A program made the translations under genes and the position numbers. The notes under the pieces were generated by a model, which did not search any database, was not told the origin of the DNA, and saw only the letters and a program-made list of their open reading frames with translations. Positions 9,756 to 20,716 of a DNA stretch of 64,000 nucleotides are shown one piece after another. This DNA comes from Nostoc sp. LPT (lineage in GTDB: Bacteria; Cyanobacteriota; Cyanobacteriia; Cyanobacteriales; Nostocaceae). The stretch's first letter is position 1, and the number at the start of each line of letters is the position of its first letter. Where the stretch lies: positions 62,015 to 126,014 of the forward strand of contig NZ_JABXKF010000024.1 of NCBI RefSeq assembly GCF_017115165.1, written 5' to 3'.

Positions 9756-10628
9756 GTGAATGATAAAACTCAGTACTTGTTGAAATTAGTCAAACGCAAT
9801 GTCAGAGCGTATATTGCCAACCCGAAAACAAAAGCTGTAATGGTTGCAGGCTCAGTTGCAGAAAGGCTGTGCGATGAATACTCGGATTGCGATGTGATGA
9901 TTTATTACGATGAATTACCTTCTGAAGAAGAGTTGCACCTTGCGCGTCAGCAAAATCAGTGTTCAGAGTTGATCGGGATTTTAGGCGATCGACAAGAGGG
10001 TGCGTTTGGCGAGAGTTTCCTTGTGAACGGGGTTGAATGTCAGTTTGCTCATGCGACGATCGCACAATGGGAAAAGGAAATTTCAACCATTTTGGAGGAG
10101 TTTGATGTTCAATCTCCGATCATGAAAGCGATGTCAGGAACACTGGTCGGAATTCCGTTATACGGCAAAACGCTGATTCAGCACTGGAAAGCCAAGATTG
10201 CGAATTATCCCGATGGACTCGCGCAAACGATGGTCGAGCATTATCTCAAGTTTGTCCCAATTTGGGGAATGCAGTCCAAGCTTGCCAAACGGGATACAAC
10301 GCTCTGGTACTACCAAATCTTGGTTGAATCAGTCCAAAATCTTCTTGGTGTGTTGTCTGGATTAAACCACTTGTATTATTCAACATTTCAATTCAAGCGA
10401 ATGAGCAGATTTATTGAGCAAATGGATATTGCCCCTAACAATCTTGCCTCTCGTCTCGAAGACTTGTTTAGTCATGAAGCCCCTGTAGCTGTCAATGAAC
10501 TTGAAGCATTAGTTCGAGAAACCGTAGAGTTTGTGGAGATTCACATGCAAAGAGTGGATACTTCCGAAGTAAGACGGAGATTAGGGTGGAGACAGCAGCC
10601 GTGGAAACTGTGCGAATCAGATCGGTGA
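9756..10628 (+). CDS. nucleotidyltransferase-domain protein (MNT/aminoglycoside adenylyltransferase-like)
   Basis: VMVAGSVAERLCDEYSDCDVMIYYDE fits GS-x9-DxD. Start set to GTG 9756; the ORF-track TTG lies in a heptamer repeat. Confidence 0.7.
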   Translation: MNDKTQYLLKLVKRNVRAYIANPKTKAVMVAGSVAERLCDEYSDCDVMIYYDELPSEEELHLARQQNQCSELIGILGDRQEGAFGESFLVNGVECQFAHATIAQWEKEISTILEEFDVQSPIMKAMSGTLVGIPLYGKTLIQHWKAKIANYPDGLAQTMVEHYLKFVPIWGMQSKLAKRDTTLWYYQILVESVQNLLGVLSGLNHLYYSTFQFKRMSRFIEQMDIAPNNLASRLEDLFSHEAPVAVNELEALVRETVEFVEIHMQRVDTSEVRRRLGWRQQPWKLCESDR

Positions 10629-10699
10629 GAAATTCCAGCTAAAAAGCGTGTTGCAGCCCTTTTTCATTGCGTAAGCATAGCCCATCCTAAACATTGCTT

Positions 10700-11253
10700 T
10701 TATTCCATTAAATCATCTGTCGCAGCCTCACCCGGATAAAAGCGATCGCTCAGAATTTCCTCAAAAGGATATAAACATTGGTTGGGAAAAGTTGAGAGTG
10801 GCAGATTTGTTTCTCCTGATGCTAAATCCTTACCATTTTGATATGATTCCTGGAGTGCTTCTTCAATGTAAGGTTTCAGGCTAGGATTCTCGCTCAACAA
10901 ATTGAGAATTTCTCGTCGTTGTACTCTAATTGTTGCTAACCCTTCGGGTTCGCCAGTCGCTACAACGGGGGGAACCCCCGCAACGCGCTGGCTCACCAAC
11001 TACGGCTGCGTTGCTTTGGTTGATATTCCCATTTGAGTAAATGTCCAATTAACACACTCAGACGATTTCTTAATTCTTGGCGTTCCTTTCTTCCCAAAGA
11101 TTCAATTTCCTCAATTAAATTGGGCAGGTCAAGCTGGTTCCATTGGTGATGAGGCAGAAGGTTAGCCTGTTGTTGAGTCCAAGTGTAAAAGTCATTTTCG
11201 TAGAGGTTTGGCATCAGGTTTACCGCAGGTTGTCCGGTTTGTGGTATCTGCAT
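10700..11253 (-). pseudogene. DUF29 family gene split by insertion of a 57-bp repeat
   Basis: N-terminal half (MPNLYENDFYTWTQQQANLLPHHQWNQLDLPNLIEEIESLGRKERQELRNRLSVLIGHLLKWEYQPKQRSRSW) ends in TGA; the remainder (LATIRVQRREILNLLSENPSLKPYIEEAL...) resumes after the insert at about 10940..10996. Confidence 0.8.
10953..10993 (-). repeat. 41-bp hairpin repeat, copy 2, inside the DUF29 gene
   Basis: Minus strand GCCAGCGCGTTGCGGGGGTTCCCCCCGTTGTAGCGACTGGC; same length and layout as 2700..2740. Confidence 0.82.
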
Positions 11254-11477
11254 AGTGGGTTCAAAACCTGGTGAACTTTCCCTAATTATAGTAAAGGATC
11301 ATAAATGTGCATTGGTGTCAAACTTTTCTGGTTTCTCCTTCCCAGACTTTGGGTGGAAATGCCGATTGTGGGGGCTAACGATGCAAAGTTAAATTATTGC
11401 TAACTTTTAAAGATACCCCTTTAGAATCAACTAAAGAGGTATCTTAAGATTTGCTGTCACGAGTTTTTATCTATTAC

Positions 11478-11804
11478 TTAGCAAACAACAGTTGTCCGAG
11501 CTTGCTTGCGGTCTTCAGGTTTTCGTTTGATGACAATCTCTACATCATTATCTAAATCATTCAAAAATTGAAATAATCTATCAATTGAAAAGCCTGAAAG
11601 TCTGCCTCTCACCAATGCTGAAATTTTTGGTTGATCAATTCCTAAAAGTTCGGCAGCTTGGACTTGTGTTAATTTACGGAAAGTGATTGCTTCACTGATT
11701 TTGCGTGCTAGTTCAGCTTTCACTAATCTTTCTTCAGAATTAGGTAAACCTAAGTCAGCAAATACATTTCCACTGCTAGTATAAACGCTATTTTCTTTAG
11801 TCAC
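11478..11804 (-). CDS. XRE-family HTH antitoxin (HigA-like)
   Basis: LTQVQAAELLGIDQPKISALVRGRLSGFSIDRLFQFLNDLD; directly downstream of a HigB-like gene. Confidence 0.82.
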   Translation of the reverse strand: MTKENSVYTSSGNVFADLGLPNSEERLVKAELARKISEAITFRKLTQVQAAELLGIDQPKISALVRGRLSGFSIDRLFQFLNDLDNDVEIVIKRKPEDRKQARTTVVC

Positions 11805-11808
11805 TTAT

Positions 11809-12186
11809 TTACTCCTTTTCTTTAGCAGCTTGTTCCAAATAGTCTTCCTGGGCGGCTTTTAACCTCTTTTTTACTAAATCTATATCTTGTTGTGATGTAG
11901 CAATACCATGTTTTGACTTCTTTTGAAACGCGTGTAATAAGTAGACAAACTCTGCAAATTTTACAGTATACACTGCTCGGTATGTATCTCCATCAAAATC
12001 ATCTACAACCTCTAAAACCCCGCCTCCTTTAAAACCGTGCAGGGGTTTTGCATCGGGATGCTTACCCCCATGTTGTGCTATATCAAGGGCGTAACCCATT
12101 ACGTCTTGTACGTCTTCAGGGAACTCCTTTAAGTCATCTAAAGCGCTTCCAATCCATTTGAAAGCTTTTTGGTGCGTTTCGCTCAT
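11809..12186 (-). CDS. RelE/HigB-type (phage Gp49-like) toxin
   Basis: KPLHGFKGGGVLEVVDDFDGDTYRAVYTVKFAEFVYLLHAFQKKSKHGIATSQQDIDLVKKRL; 4-bp gap to the antitoxin gene. Confidence 0.85.
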   Translation of the reverse strand: MSETHQKAFKWIGSALDDLKEFPEDVQDVMGYALDIAQHGGKHPDAKPLHGFKGGGVLEVVDDFDGDTYRAVYTVKFAEFVYLLHAFQKKSKHGIATSQQDIDLVKKRLKAAQEDYLEQAAKEKE

Positions 12187-12397
12187 GTAATAGTTAGTAT
12201 GCTAAATCTAGCATACTATGTCAATAAGTAAATCAGTTGTATCGAAACTAGTACATTACTACCAGCTATTTCTGATTTAGGGGATTGTCTTAAATAACTT
12301 CCTGTACAATCCGCGAAGCCTTCATCCTGTTGACTGAAGACATTTACACAGCCAATGTCAGCCCCAAGCTGATTATTACTGGACTTTAAAAGGAGAG

Positions 12398-13507
12398 CTA
12401 AAAAGTCACCACACTGCGAATTGATTCACCTTTGTGCATCAATTCAAAAGCATCATTAATTTGCTCAATGGGCATCACATGGGTAATTAAATCATCAATA
12501 TTTATCTTACCTTCCATATACCAATCAACAATTTTTGGTACATCTGTACGTCCTCTAGCGCCACCGAATGCCGAACCTTTCCAAACGCGCCCAGTTACTA
12601 GTTGAAAAGGACGAGTACTGATTTCCTGTCCAGCACCAGCAACACCAATAATCACACTCACACCCCAACCTTTGTGGCAGCATTCTAATGCTTGACGCAT
12701 CAATTTAACATTACCGATACATTCAAAGCTGTAATCAGCACCGCCTTTTGTTAAATCAACCAGATAGGGAACTAAATCACCTTCTACTTCTTGGGGATTA
12801 ACAAAGTGTGTCATACCAAACTTTTGTGCCAAGGCGCGTTTGTTGGGATTAATATCTACCCCAACAATCATATTGGCCCCTACCATCCGCGCTCCTTGGA
12901 TGACATTTAAGCCTATGCCACCCAAACCAAAAACCACAACATTTGCTCCAGGTTCCACCTTGGCAGTATTGATAACTGCACCAATACCAGTAGTCACACC
13001 GCAGCCAATGTAACAAACCTTATCAAAGGGGGCATCTTCTCGAATTTTTGCCAAAGCGATTTCCGGCAACACCGTATAGTTAGCAAAAGTGGATGTACCC
13101 ATATAATGATGAATCATCTGCCCATCAATACTAAAGCGACTAGTGCCATCGGGCATAACACCGCGTCCTTGAGTTAGGCGAATGGCTTGACAGAGATTAG
13201 TTTTGAAACTCAAACAATATTCGCATTGGCGACATTCGGGAGTGTAAAGGGGAATCACGCGATCGCCTGGTTTGAGACTGGTGACACCAGCGCCTACTTC
13301 CACTACCACACCAGCACCTTCATGTCCCAAAATAACCGGAAATAAACCTTCTGGATCGTCACCCGATAAGGTAAAAGCGTCGGTATGACAAACTCCGCTT
13401 GCTTTCACTTCAACTAACACTTCGCCGGCTTGTGGCCCCGATAGTTGAACGGTTTCAATCGTCAACGGCTTACCTGCGCTGTGAGCTACTGCTGCTTTAA
13501 CTTCCAA
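12398..13507 (-). CDS. frmA: S-(hydroxymethyl)glutathione dehydrogenase / class III alcohol dehydrogenase
   Basis: Zn-ADH motifs [15 protein letters not shown] zinc lobe, [38 protein letters not shown]. Confidence 0.9.
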   Translation of the reverse strand: MEVKAAVAHSAGKPLTIETVQLSGPQAGEVLVEVKASGVCHTDAFTLSGDDPEGLFPVILGHEGAGVVVEVGAGVTSLKPGDRVIPLYTPECRQCEYCLSFKTNLCQAIRLTQGRGVMPDGTSRFSIDGQMIHHYMGTSTFANYTVLPEIALAKIREDAPFDKVCYIGCGVTTGIGAVINTAKVEPGANVVVFGLGGIGLNVIQGARMVGANMIVGVDINPNKRALAQKFGMTHFVNPQEVEGDLVPYLVDLTKGGADYSFECIGNVKLMRQALECCHKGWGVSVIIGVAGAGQEISTRPFQLVTGRVWKGSAFGGARGRTDVPKIVDWYMEGKINIDDLITHVMPIEQINDAFELMHKGESIRSVVTF

Positions 13508-13890
13508 TGTCAGCGCTCCTGTATAGTTTTGTCATTTGTTATTTGTCATTTGTCATTTGTCCTTGGGCATGAAGAAGAGACAAGGTAGAGGAGGAAGACA
13601 AGGGAGAGATTTGTTCAATAATTCCCCCTCATCTCCCTCATCTCCCTTATCCCCTGCTCCCCTAGTCGCCTCATAAATATTGAACACATGATAAACTTTT
13701 GTATTACTTCATCATATTTACTAAGCACGATCGCCACTATAACGATAAATATTACTTTGTTAAAATACCATTCTCTAGCTAGATTGGTTAAAGGCGGCAA
13801 CAGCTGTTTTGACAACAATGTAAACTGGATGTCAGCAGCAACCCCCAAATAATTTGTCCACCCCTAAATTAATATATTTTGTCACAGCTT

Positions 13891-15174
13891 ATGAACCCTG
13901 CCCTAACTCAAATTGGCGCTCAAATGTCCAACCTGACTGGCGTCAGAGCAATTATGAAGGATATTATCGAGACATTACGAGCGGGTGCAGGGCAGCATTT
14001 TATTAATTTGAGTGCTGGTAATCCGTTGATTTTGCCAGAGGTAGAGCAATTATGGCGGGATTGTACTGCACAGCTTTTGGCTAGTCCAGAATATGGCGAG
14101 GTAGTTTGCCGTTATGGCTCAAGTCAGGGCTATGCACCATTTGTTGAAGCGATCGCCAATGACTTCAATAAACGCTACGGCTTAAACTTAAGCGATCGCA
14201 ATATCCTGATCACTCCCGGTAGTCAAACCCTCTACTTCTACGCTGCCAATACCTTCGGTGGCTACACACCTAGCGGCGAGTTAAAACAAATCGTTTTGCC
14301 CCTCAGCCCTGACTACACAGGTTACGGCGGTATCTGCTTAGTTCCAAAAGCCCTAATCGCCTATAAACCAACCCTTGATATCGATGCAGCTGCCCACCGA
14401 TTTAAATATCGCCCTGACTTCAGCCAACTGTCGATTACAGAAAATACTGGTTGTATCCTCTTCTCTCGCCCCTGTAATCCTACTGGTAACGTCCTCAGCG
14501 ATGATGAGGTGAAAAAGATTGCCGCCCTGGCTGCGCCTTACAATCTACCCGTGTTAATTGACTCAGCTTATGCGCCTCCCTTCCCAGCATTAAATTTTAC
14601 CGAAATGACACCAGTGTTTGGTGATAATATTCTCCACTGCATGAGTTTATCGAAAGCCGGATTACCAGGAGAAAGGATTGGTATAGCTATTGGGGATGAA
14701 AAGTGGATTGAAGTGCTGGAGTGTTTTCAGGCAAATATGAGTCTCCATTCTTCACGTTACGGCCAAGCGATCGCAGCTTATGCAATCAATTCTGGTGCTT
14801 TAGTGGAAATTTCTCACACTGTCATCCGTCCCTTTTACCAAAATAAATTTACCGTTTTAGAAACCAGCTTAGAACAAGCGATGCCGAAAGATTTACCTTG
14901 GTTCCTCCATCGCGGTGAAGGAGCAATTTTTGCTTGGTTGTGGTTACAGGATTTACCTATTAGCGACTGGGAATTTTACCAGCTAGTTAAGCAAGTAGGT
15001 GTGATTATTGTCCCAGGAAGTAGCTTCTTCCCCGGTTTAGAGGAAGAGTGGGCGCACAAACACCAATGCTTCCGCATCAGCCTTACAGGCAGCGATGAGG
15101 AGATTGTCACTGCCATGCAACGTTTAGCAAAAGTCGCTGAAGAAGCTTATAAAGGTGCTGCGGTGACTGCCTAA
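13891..15174 (+). CDS. avtA: valine--pyruvate transaminase
   Basis: Aminotransferase I/II fold; [25 protein letters not shown]..., [20 protein letters not shown]-lysine region. Confidence 0.85.
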   Translation: MNPALTQIGAQMSNLTGVRAIMKDIIETLRAGAGQHFINLSAGNPLILPEVEQLWRDCTAQLLASPEYGEVVCRYGSSQGYAPFVEAIANDFNKRYGLNLSDRNILITPGSQTLYFYAANTFGGYTPSGELKQIVLPLSPDYTGYGGICLVPKALIAYKPTLDIDAAAHRFKYRPDFSQLSITENTGCILFSRPCNPTGNVLSDDEVKKIAALAAPYNLPVLIDSAYAPPFPALNFTEMTPVFGDNILHCMSLSKAGLPGERIGIAIGDEKWIEVLECFQANMSLHSSRYGQAIAAYAINSGALVEISHTVIRPFYQNKFTVLETSLEQAMPKDLPWFLHRGEGAIFAWLWLQDLPISDWEFYQLVKQVGVIIVPGSSFFPGLEEEWAHKHQCFRISLTGSDEEIVTAMQRLAKVAEEAYKGAAVTA

Positions 15175-15188
15175 TAGGGAAAATAGAA

Positions 15189-15917
15189 ATGAAACATCAA
15201 GAAAACAAAGAGATAGCGAGCAGAGGCGTAGAGACGCAGAGGGGCAGAGGGGCACAGAAGCAGAGGGGCAAGAGAGTAGGAGTAAATTCAAAAATTCAAA
15301 ATACCCAATCCCCAGCCCCTAGTTCCCAATCCCCAGCCCCCAATCTCGATGATTGGTTAGAAATTGGTAAGATTGTTTCCCCTCAAGGATTGTCTGGAGA
15401 ATTGAAGGTTTATCCTGTATCTGACTTTCCCGAAAGATTTGAGGTGCCAGGAAAACGTTGGTTGTTGCGTTTAGATGGCACAGAACCACAACCAATCGAA
15501 TTATTAACAGGACGTTATATCAGTAACAAAAACTTGTATGCGATCAAATTAGCTGGTGTGAAAAATTGCGATCAGGCGGAAGCTTTGCGTGGTTGTAAGT
15601 TAATGGTGCCAGCAAGCGATCGCCCCCAATTAGGCGAAGATGAATATCATGTCCTCGATTTGATTGGTTTGGAAGTTTTCATGCAAGCATCTGGCGAACT
15701 CGTGGGTACGGTGGTAGATATCATCCCCGCTGGCAATGATTTGTTAGAAGTCAAGTTGCATGAATCATTTACTACTGACAAAGGACAAATGACAAATGAC
15801 AAAAAGCAAAAGACTGTTTTGATTCCATTTGTACAAGCGATCGCACCAGTAGTAGACTTGAAATCTAATCGCATTGAAATTACACCACCGCCTGGGTTAT
15901 TGGAAATTAATAATTAG
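15189..15917 (+). CDS. rimM: 16S rRNA processing protein RimM, with repeat-derived N-terminal extension and internal insert
   Basis: [28 protein letters not shown] and C-terminal PRC barrel DLIGLEVF...[18 protein letters not shown]; first ~50 aa low complexity. Confidence 0.88.
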   Translation: MKHQENKEIASRGVETQRGRGAQKQRGKRVGVNSKIQNTQSPAPSSQSPAPNLDDWLEIGKIVSPQGLSGELKVYPVSDFPERFEVPGKRWLLRLDGTEPQPIELLTGRYISNKNLYAIKLAGVKNCDQAEALRGCKLMVPASDRPQLGEDEYHVLDLIGLEVFMQASGELVGTVVDIIPAGNDLLEVKLHESFTTDKGQMTNDKKQKTVLIPFVQAIAPVVDLKSNRIEITPPPGLLEINN

Positions 15918-15935
15918 ATTATTACAAAATAACCT

Positions 15936-16562
15936 TCAAATCTTGCGATCGGCTATTAAACCATAGGCGTTACCGTCTTCGTTTGACTGAAGGATAACCT
16001 GATAGCATTTCCAAGTATTCCACTCACCCAGGAATTGTCCCCAGTAGCCTAAAAGTACGCATCTATCGGGGGTAATGATTGCGCCGATATACCGTAATCC
16101 CACCATCTCGTTGGCATTTATAGAAGAATCCGCTTTTATTATATGTTGTTGTCGTGTAATGGATGGAAAAGTATTAATAAATGCTAAAAATCTCTCCGCT
16201 TCTCCAATATCTTTTACGCTTAAACGGTTTTTCATCTCAGGGTCAATGCTATATGGACCTTCATTTGATGTGTGAATATAGGAACTAAACTTTTGAATTA
16301 AAGCTAGAGAATTCTTCACGTTAGTGTCTTCTATTATTACCGAATTTGAATTTATTGTATTTTCTGTGAAATCTATAGTTAAAGAATTGGAGTTAACTGA
16401 AGCTTTTGTACGAGTAGGAACCGAAAATATACCTGCTATTAAAGCCAGTCCGACAACCGCAGTAGTTAGGTGAGCGTGGTTCAAAAGCATAATTGATTTT
16501 CCTTCCTTGGATAACGATAAGCGTAGGAGTTCCAACGCTGTAACTTTGCTGACAATTAACAA
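15936..16562 (-). CDS. hypothetical secreted protein
   Basis: 208 aa ORF with an internal Met followed by hydrophobic signal-like segment (MLLNHAHLTTAVVGLALIAGIFSV). Confidence 0.45.
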   Translation of the reverse strand: MLIVSKVTALELLRLSLSKEGKSIMLLNHAHLTTAVVGLALIAGIFSVPTRTKASVNSNSLTIDFTENTINSNSVIIEDTNVKNSLALIQKFSSYIHTSNEGPYSIDPEMKNRLSVKDIGEAERFLAFINTFPSITRQQHIIKADSSINANEMVGLRYIGAIITPDRCVLLGYWGQFLGEWNTWKCYQVILQSNEDGNAYGLIADRKI

Positions 16563-16856
16563 TATATAAAATTCAGTAATATCTGGAAAAATTGTTGTGT
16601 CAGTACTTGAATCTAACTATTAAATAGTGGGTAATGCATATCTTATCAGTCTTATTAAAAAGTAATCAGAACTCTTGTTGTATATAAACTTATCATTTGA
16701 CAGGTAAGTATCGATTTTCATTATTTTGAGTATGACAGTTCTGAAATTGGACTAGTACCGCAAGGCGGAAGTCAAAAGTCAAAAATCAAAAGTCAAAAGT
16801 ATTATGGAATAAGCTATGCAGGAATTTTAGATGGTTACTCTATTTACGCTGTGGCG

Positions 16857-16960
16857 TACTAGTAGTCTGTCAATAAATAATTGATGGATAGGTTTCCTGT
16901 AGAGACGGCGATTTATCGCGTCTCTCTAACCGTCAAAATCAATTTTACAGACCACTAGTA
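16857..16960. mobile_element. MITE-like element with TACTAGTRGTCTGT terminal inverted repeats and an internal hairpin
   Basis: Left tactagtagtctgt, right acagaccactagta (13/14 inverted match); internal AGAGAC-g-GCGAT-tt-ATCGC-GTCTCT hairpin; TA at both outer ends. Confidence 0.7.
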
Positions 16961-17254
16961 TATGGTATTGAATTAGGAACTCTTCCTTCTAATTATTTAT
17001 TAATGTTAAAAGTGGCATTAGATTACACTTTATAACTAGAAAATTATGACGAAGAAAATCCCGATTAATAGCATTAATCAATAGCGTAGGTGTAGCCCAT
17101 CGTAGACATCGCTCTCTATCCTGTACCCAGAAGCAAGGAATTTAGTCACAAAGACTGAAAAAATTCATCATCGGTTAGATGGCCATCATCTTGAAAATAA
17201 GTAAAATTACATACTGGTGAATCCGTCAAAATCATTTTGTAATGGAGTGTCGAA

Positions 17255-19636
17255 ATGACATTAGCCAGTCCTCCACAAACAAAGCCTTTAACAGATGAAG
17301 AATTACATAAGATAAACGCCTACTGGCGTGCAGCTAACTATCTTTCGGTTGGGCAGATATATCTACTCGACAATCCGCTACTCAGAGAACCGCTAAAGCT
17401 GGAACACATCAAACCCAGACTCTTAGGGCATTGGGGAACAACACCAGGACTGAATTTTATCTATGCTCACCTAAATCGGGTGATCAAAAAATATGACTTA
17501 AACACAATCTACATTGCTGGCCCCGGTCATGGAGGCCCTGGACTGGTAGCTAACACCTATTTAGAAGGGACTTACACCGAGTATTATCACAACATCTCCC
17601 AAGATGCTGAAGGAATTCAGAAACTCTTCAAACAATTTTCTTTCCCTGGTGGTATTCCCAGCCATGTTGCACCGGAAACTCCTGGTTCGATCCACGAAGG
17701 CGGAGAATTAGGTTATGCCCTCGTCCACGCTTTTGGTGCTGCCTTTGATAATCCCGACTTAATTGTTGCTGCTGTTGTCGGTGACGGCGAAGCCGAAACA
17801 GGTGCTTTAGCGACTAGCTAGCATTCCAACAAGTTTCTGAACCCCGTGCATGATGGGGCTGTACTGCCGATTCTGCACTTGAATGGATATAAAATTGCCA
17901 ATCCAACAGTATTGGCACGGATCAGCCATGAGGAATTAGAAAGCTTATTTGTAGGCTACGGTTACAAGCCATACTTTGTTGAAGGTGACGATCCCGCAGA
18001 TGTCCACCAACAGATGGCGGCGACTCTAGATATAGCGATCGCCGAAATTCAAAATATCCAAAGAGAAGCCCGCGTACATGGTTTCACTGAACGTCCCCAG
18101 TGGCCAATGATTGTTATGAGAACTCCCAAAGGTTGGACAGGGCCCAAGGAAGTTGATGGCAAAAAAACTGAAGGTTATTGGCGATCGCACCAAGTTCCTT
18201 TTGGAAACATAGCCAAACAGCCAGAACACCTGAAACTCCTAGAAGATTGGATGAAGAGTTACAAACCAGAAGAACTCTTCGATAGCAACGGTAAGCTGAT
18301 TCCCGAACTAGCAGAACTGGCTCCCAAAGGTCATCGACGTATGGGTGACAATCCCCACGCTAACGGCGGTATCTTACTGTGTGACTTGAAAATGCCCGAC
18401 TTTCGAGACTATGGCGTTGATGTTCTCAAACCAGGGCAAGCGATCGCTGAAGCTACCCAAGTTGCCGGAACTTTCCTCCGGGATATCATGCAACTTAACC
18501 AAGAAAGGCGCAACTTCCGCATCCTCGGCCCAGACGAAACAGTATCGAATCGCTTAAGTTCTGTCTTAGAAGTCACAGACAGGGATTGGGTAGCCCAGAT
18601 CCTCCCCGAAGATGACCACCTTTCCCCCGACGGTCGGGTAATGGAAATTCTCAGTGAAACTTGTTGTCAAGGATGGTTAGAAGGCTACCTCCTTACAGGA
18701 CGCCACGGCTTTTTCTCTTGCTACGAGGCGTTCATCCACATCATTGACTCGATGTTCAATCAGCACGCCAAATGGTTGAAAACGACCAGACATATTCCCT
18801 GGCGTAAACCAATTGCTTCCCTCAATTACCTACTCACCTCTCACGTTTGGCGACAAGACCATAACGGTTTCTCTCACCAAGATCCCGGTTTTATTGACCA
18901 TGTAGTTAACAAAAAAGCAGAAATCGTTCGCGTATATTTGCCGCCCGATGCTAACACTTTGCTATCAGTAACCGATCACTGCCTGAGAAGCCGCAACTAT
19001 GTCAACGTCATAGTTGCTGGAAAGCAACCAGCATTGCAATACCTCGATATAGATGCTGCTATCAAGCACTGCACCAAAGGCATCGGCATTTGGGAATGGG
19101 CAAGCAACGATCAAGACGGCGATCCAGATGTAGTAATGGCTTGTGCTGGGGATATTCCCACCTTAGAAACCTTGGCGGCTGTGGATATTCTGCGCCAGCA
19201 CTTCCCTGATTTAAAGGTGCGGGTGGTGAATGTAGTCGATTTAATGACACTACAGCCAAAAAGCGAACATCCCCACGGTTTGAGCGAAAAAGACTTTGAC
19301 ACGATTTTCACCACCGATAAACACATCATCTTTGCCTTTCATGGCTATCCCTGGTTGATTCATCGCTTAACCTATCGTCATACTAACCACGATCAGATGC
19401 ATGTACGTGGCTACAAGGAAGAAGGAACTACCACCACCCCCTTTGATATGGTTGTTCTTAACGAACTTGATCGCTTCCATTTAGTGATGGACGTAATTGA
19501 GCGCGTACCAAAATTGGGATATAGGGCAGCTTATGTCAAGCAGCATCTGCAAGATAAGCTGATCGAACATAAGCAATACATTGATAAGTACGGCGACGAT
19601 ATGCCGGAAATTCGCGATTGGAAGTGGCCCTATTAA
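17255..19636 (+). pseudogene. xfp: phosphoketolase (Xfp) interrupted by one in-frame TAG at 17819-17821
   Basis: ORFs 17255..17821 and 17846..19636 are in the same frame; [36 protein letters not shown] replaces the expected [13 protein letters not shown]. Confidence 0.88.
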
Positions 19637-19679
19637 TCGGAAGACTTACGCAAACAATAACCGAAATCCTTATTTTCAG

Positions 19680-19709
19680 GTAGGGGCAATTCATGAATTA
19701 CCCCTACTA
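19680..19709. terminator. palindromic hairpin gtaggggcaattcatgaattacccctac downstream of phosphoketolase
   Basis: Near-perfect 28-nt palindrome; a variant is present near 38213..38241. Confidence 0.55.
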
Positions 19710-19761
19710 GCTCTACGGCTAACACCCGGAATCGAATACATGATAACTACAAATAAATTTA

Positions 19762-20631
19762 TTATTTTATTAACTCCATCCCTGCTGCTCTTGGGTCAAA
19801 ATTATCGGGAAAAATAGTGGGACATGGGTATTTTTCAAATTTAGATTTACACGTCTCTTGACTAGTACTATTATCTGTGTATTTTGCTTTTTGCAGATCA
19901 GCAACAAGGTTTACCCCCTGTAGATTGGCTCCTGGCAGGTATGCCCCCTGTAGATCAGCACCATACAGGTTTGCCCCCTGTAGATTGGCACCAGTCAAGA
20001 CTGCCTCCTGTAGATTGGCACCAGCCAAGACTGCCCCCTGTAGATTGGCACCATACAGGTTTGCGCTCTGTAGATTGGCTCCTGGCAGTTTTGCCCCTTG
20101 TAGATTGGCATCTCCCAAGAATGCCCCCTGTAGTTTGGCACCTTCCAGGAATGCCCTCTGTAGATTGGCTTTGAATAGTTCAGCCCCCTGTAGTCTGGCG
20201 TATTCTAGGTATGTCTCTTGTAGATTGGCATGTTTCAGGTTTGCCTCCCGTAGATTAGCATTGCTCAGGTATGCCCCCTGTAGATTGGCTTTTGTCATGT
20301 CTGCTTTAGAGAGTTGAATACCAAATTTTTCTCCAGTAAGAGAAGGGACTAAGTAAGCGTTTGGTGCTTCTAATCCTGATAAATTTTCCCTCTCCCAGTG
20401 CACCCAAAACCAAGGAATTCGTGTTGGTTCACTATTAAGAAACTCTAATGCCTGTATCCTTCCACCATTACCCGGTTGTCCGTGTGCAGTATTAATAACC
20501 TGCCATGCTTGGTATATTTGTTGATTGCGAAGCTGTTGCTCACCAGCAGTAAAGCTAGAGTAAAAGGTAAAGATAATTGCACTAAACAATAAGGTATTTA
20601 CTACTTCACTCAAAATATTATTTTTTTGCAT
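19762..20631 (-). CDS. pentapeptide repeat protein with N-terminal TM segment
   Basis: Repeated A(N/D)LQGA-type pentapeptides (ANLQGANLYGADLQGAYLPGANLQG); overlapping plus-strand ORFs are antisense readings of the repeat. Confidence 0.92.
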   Translation of the reverse strand: MQKNNILSEVVNTLLFSAIIFTFYSSFTAGEQQLRNQQIYQAWQVINTAHGQPGNGGRIQALEFLNSEPTRIPWFWVHWERENLSGLEAPNAYLVPSLTGEKFGIQLSKADMTKANLQGAYLSNANLREANLKHANLQETYLEYARLQGAELFKANLQRAFLEGAKLQGAFLGDANLQGAKLPGANLQSANLYGANLQGAVLAGANLQEAVLTGANLQGANLYGADLQGAYLPGANLQGVNLVADLQKAKYTDNSTSQETCKSKFEKYPCPTIFPDNFDPRAAGMELIK

Positions 20632-20716
20632 CTCTATGTCACACCCCCAAGCTTTTTGTGCCTACTACAAGTAGAATCACATAAATCACCAAGTTTTCCC
20701 AAACAACATCAGTAGA

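Noticed and set aside
13615-13848. 77-aa minus-strand ORF upstream of avtA
   Set aside because: Ends in a repeat-derived stretch (GEQGIREMREMRGNY); no supporting motif.
19877-20317. plus-strand Cys/Pro/Arg-rich ORFs opposite the pentapeptide gene
   Set aside because: Mirror readings of the pentapeptide-repeat DNA.
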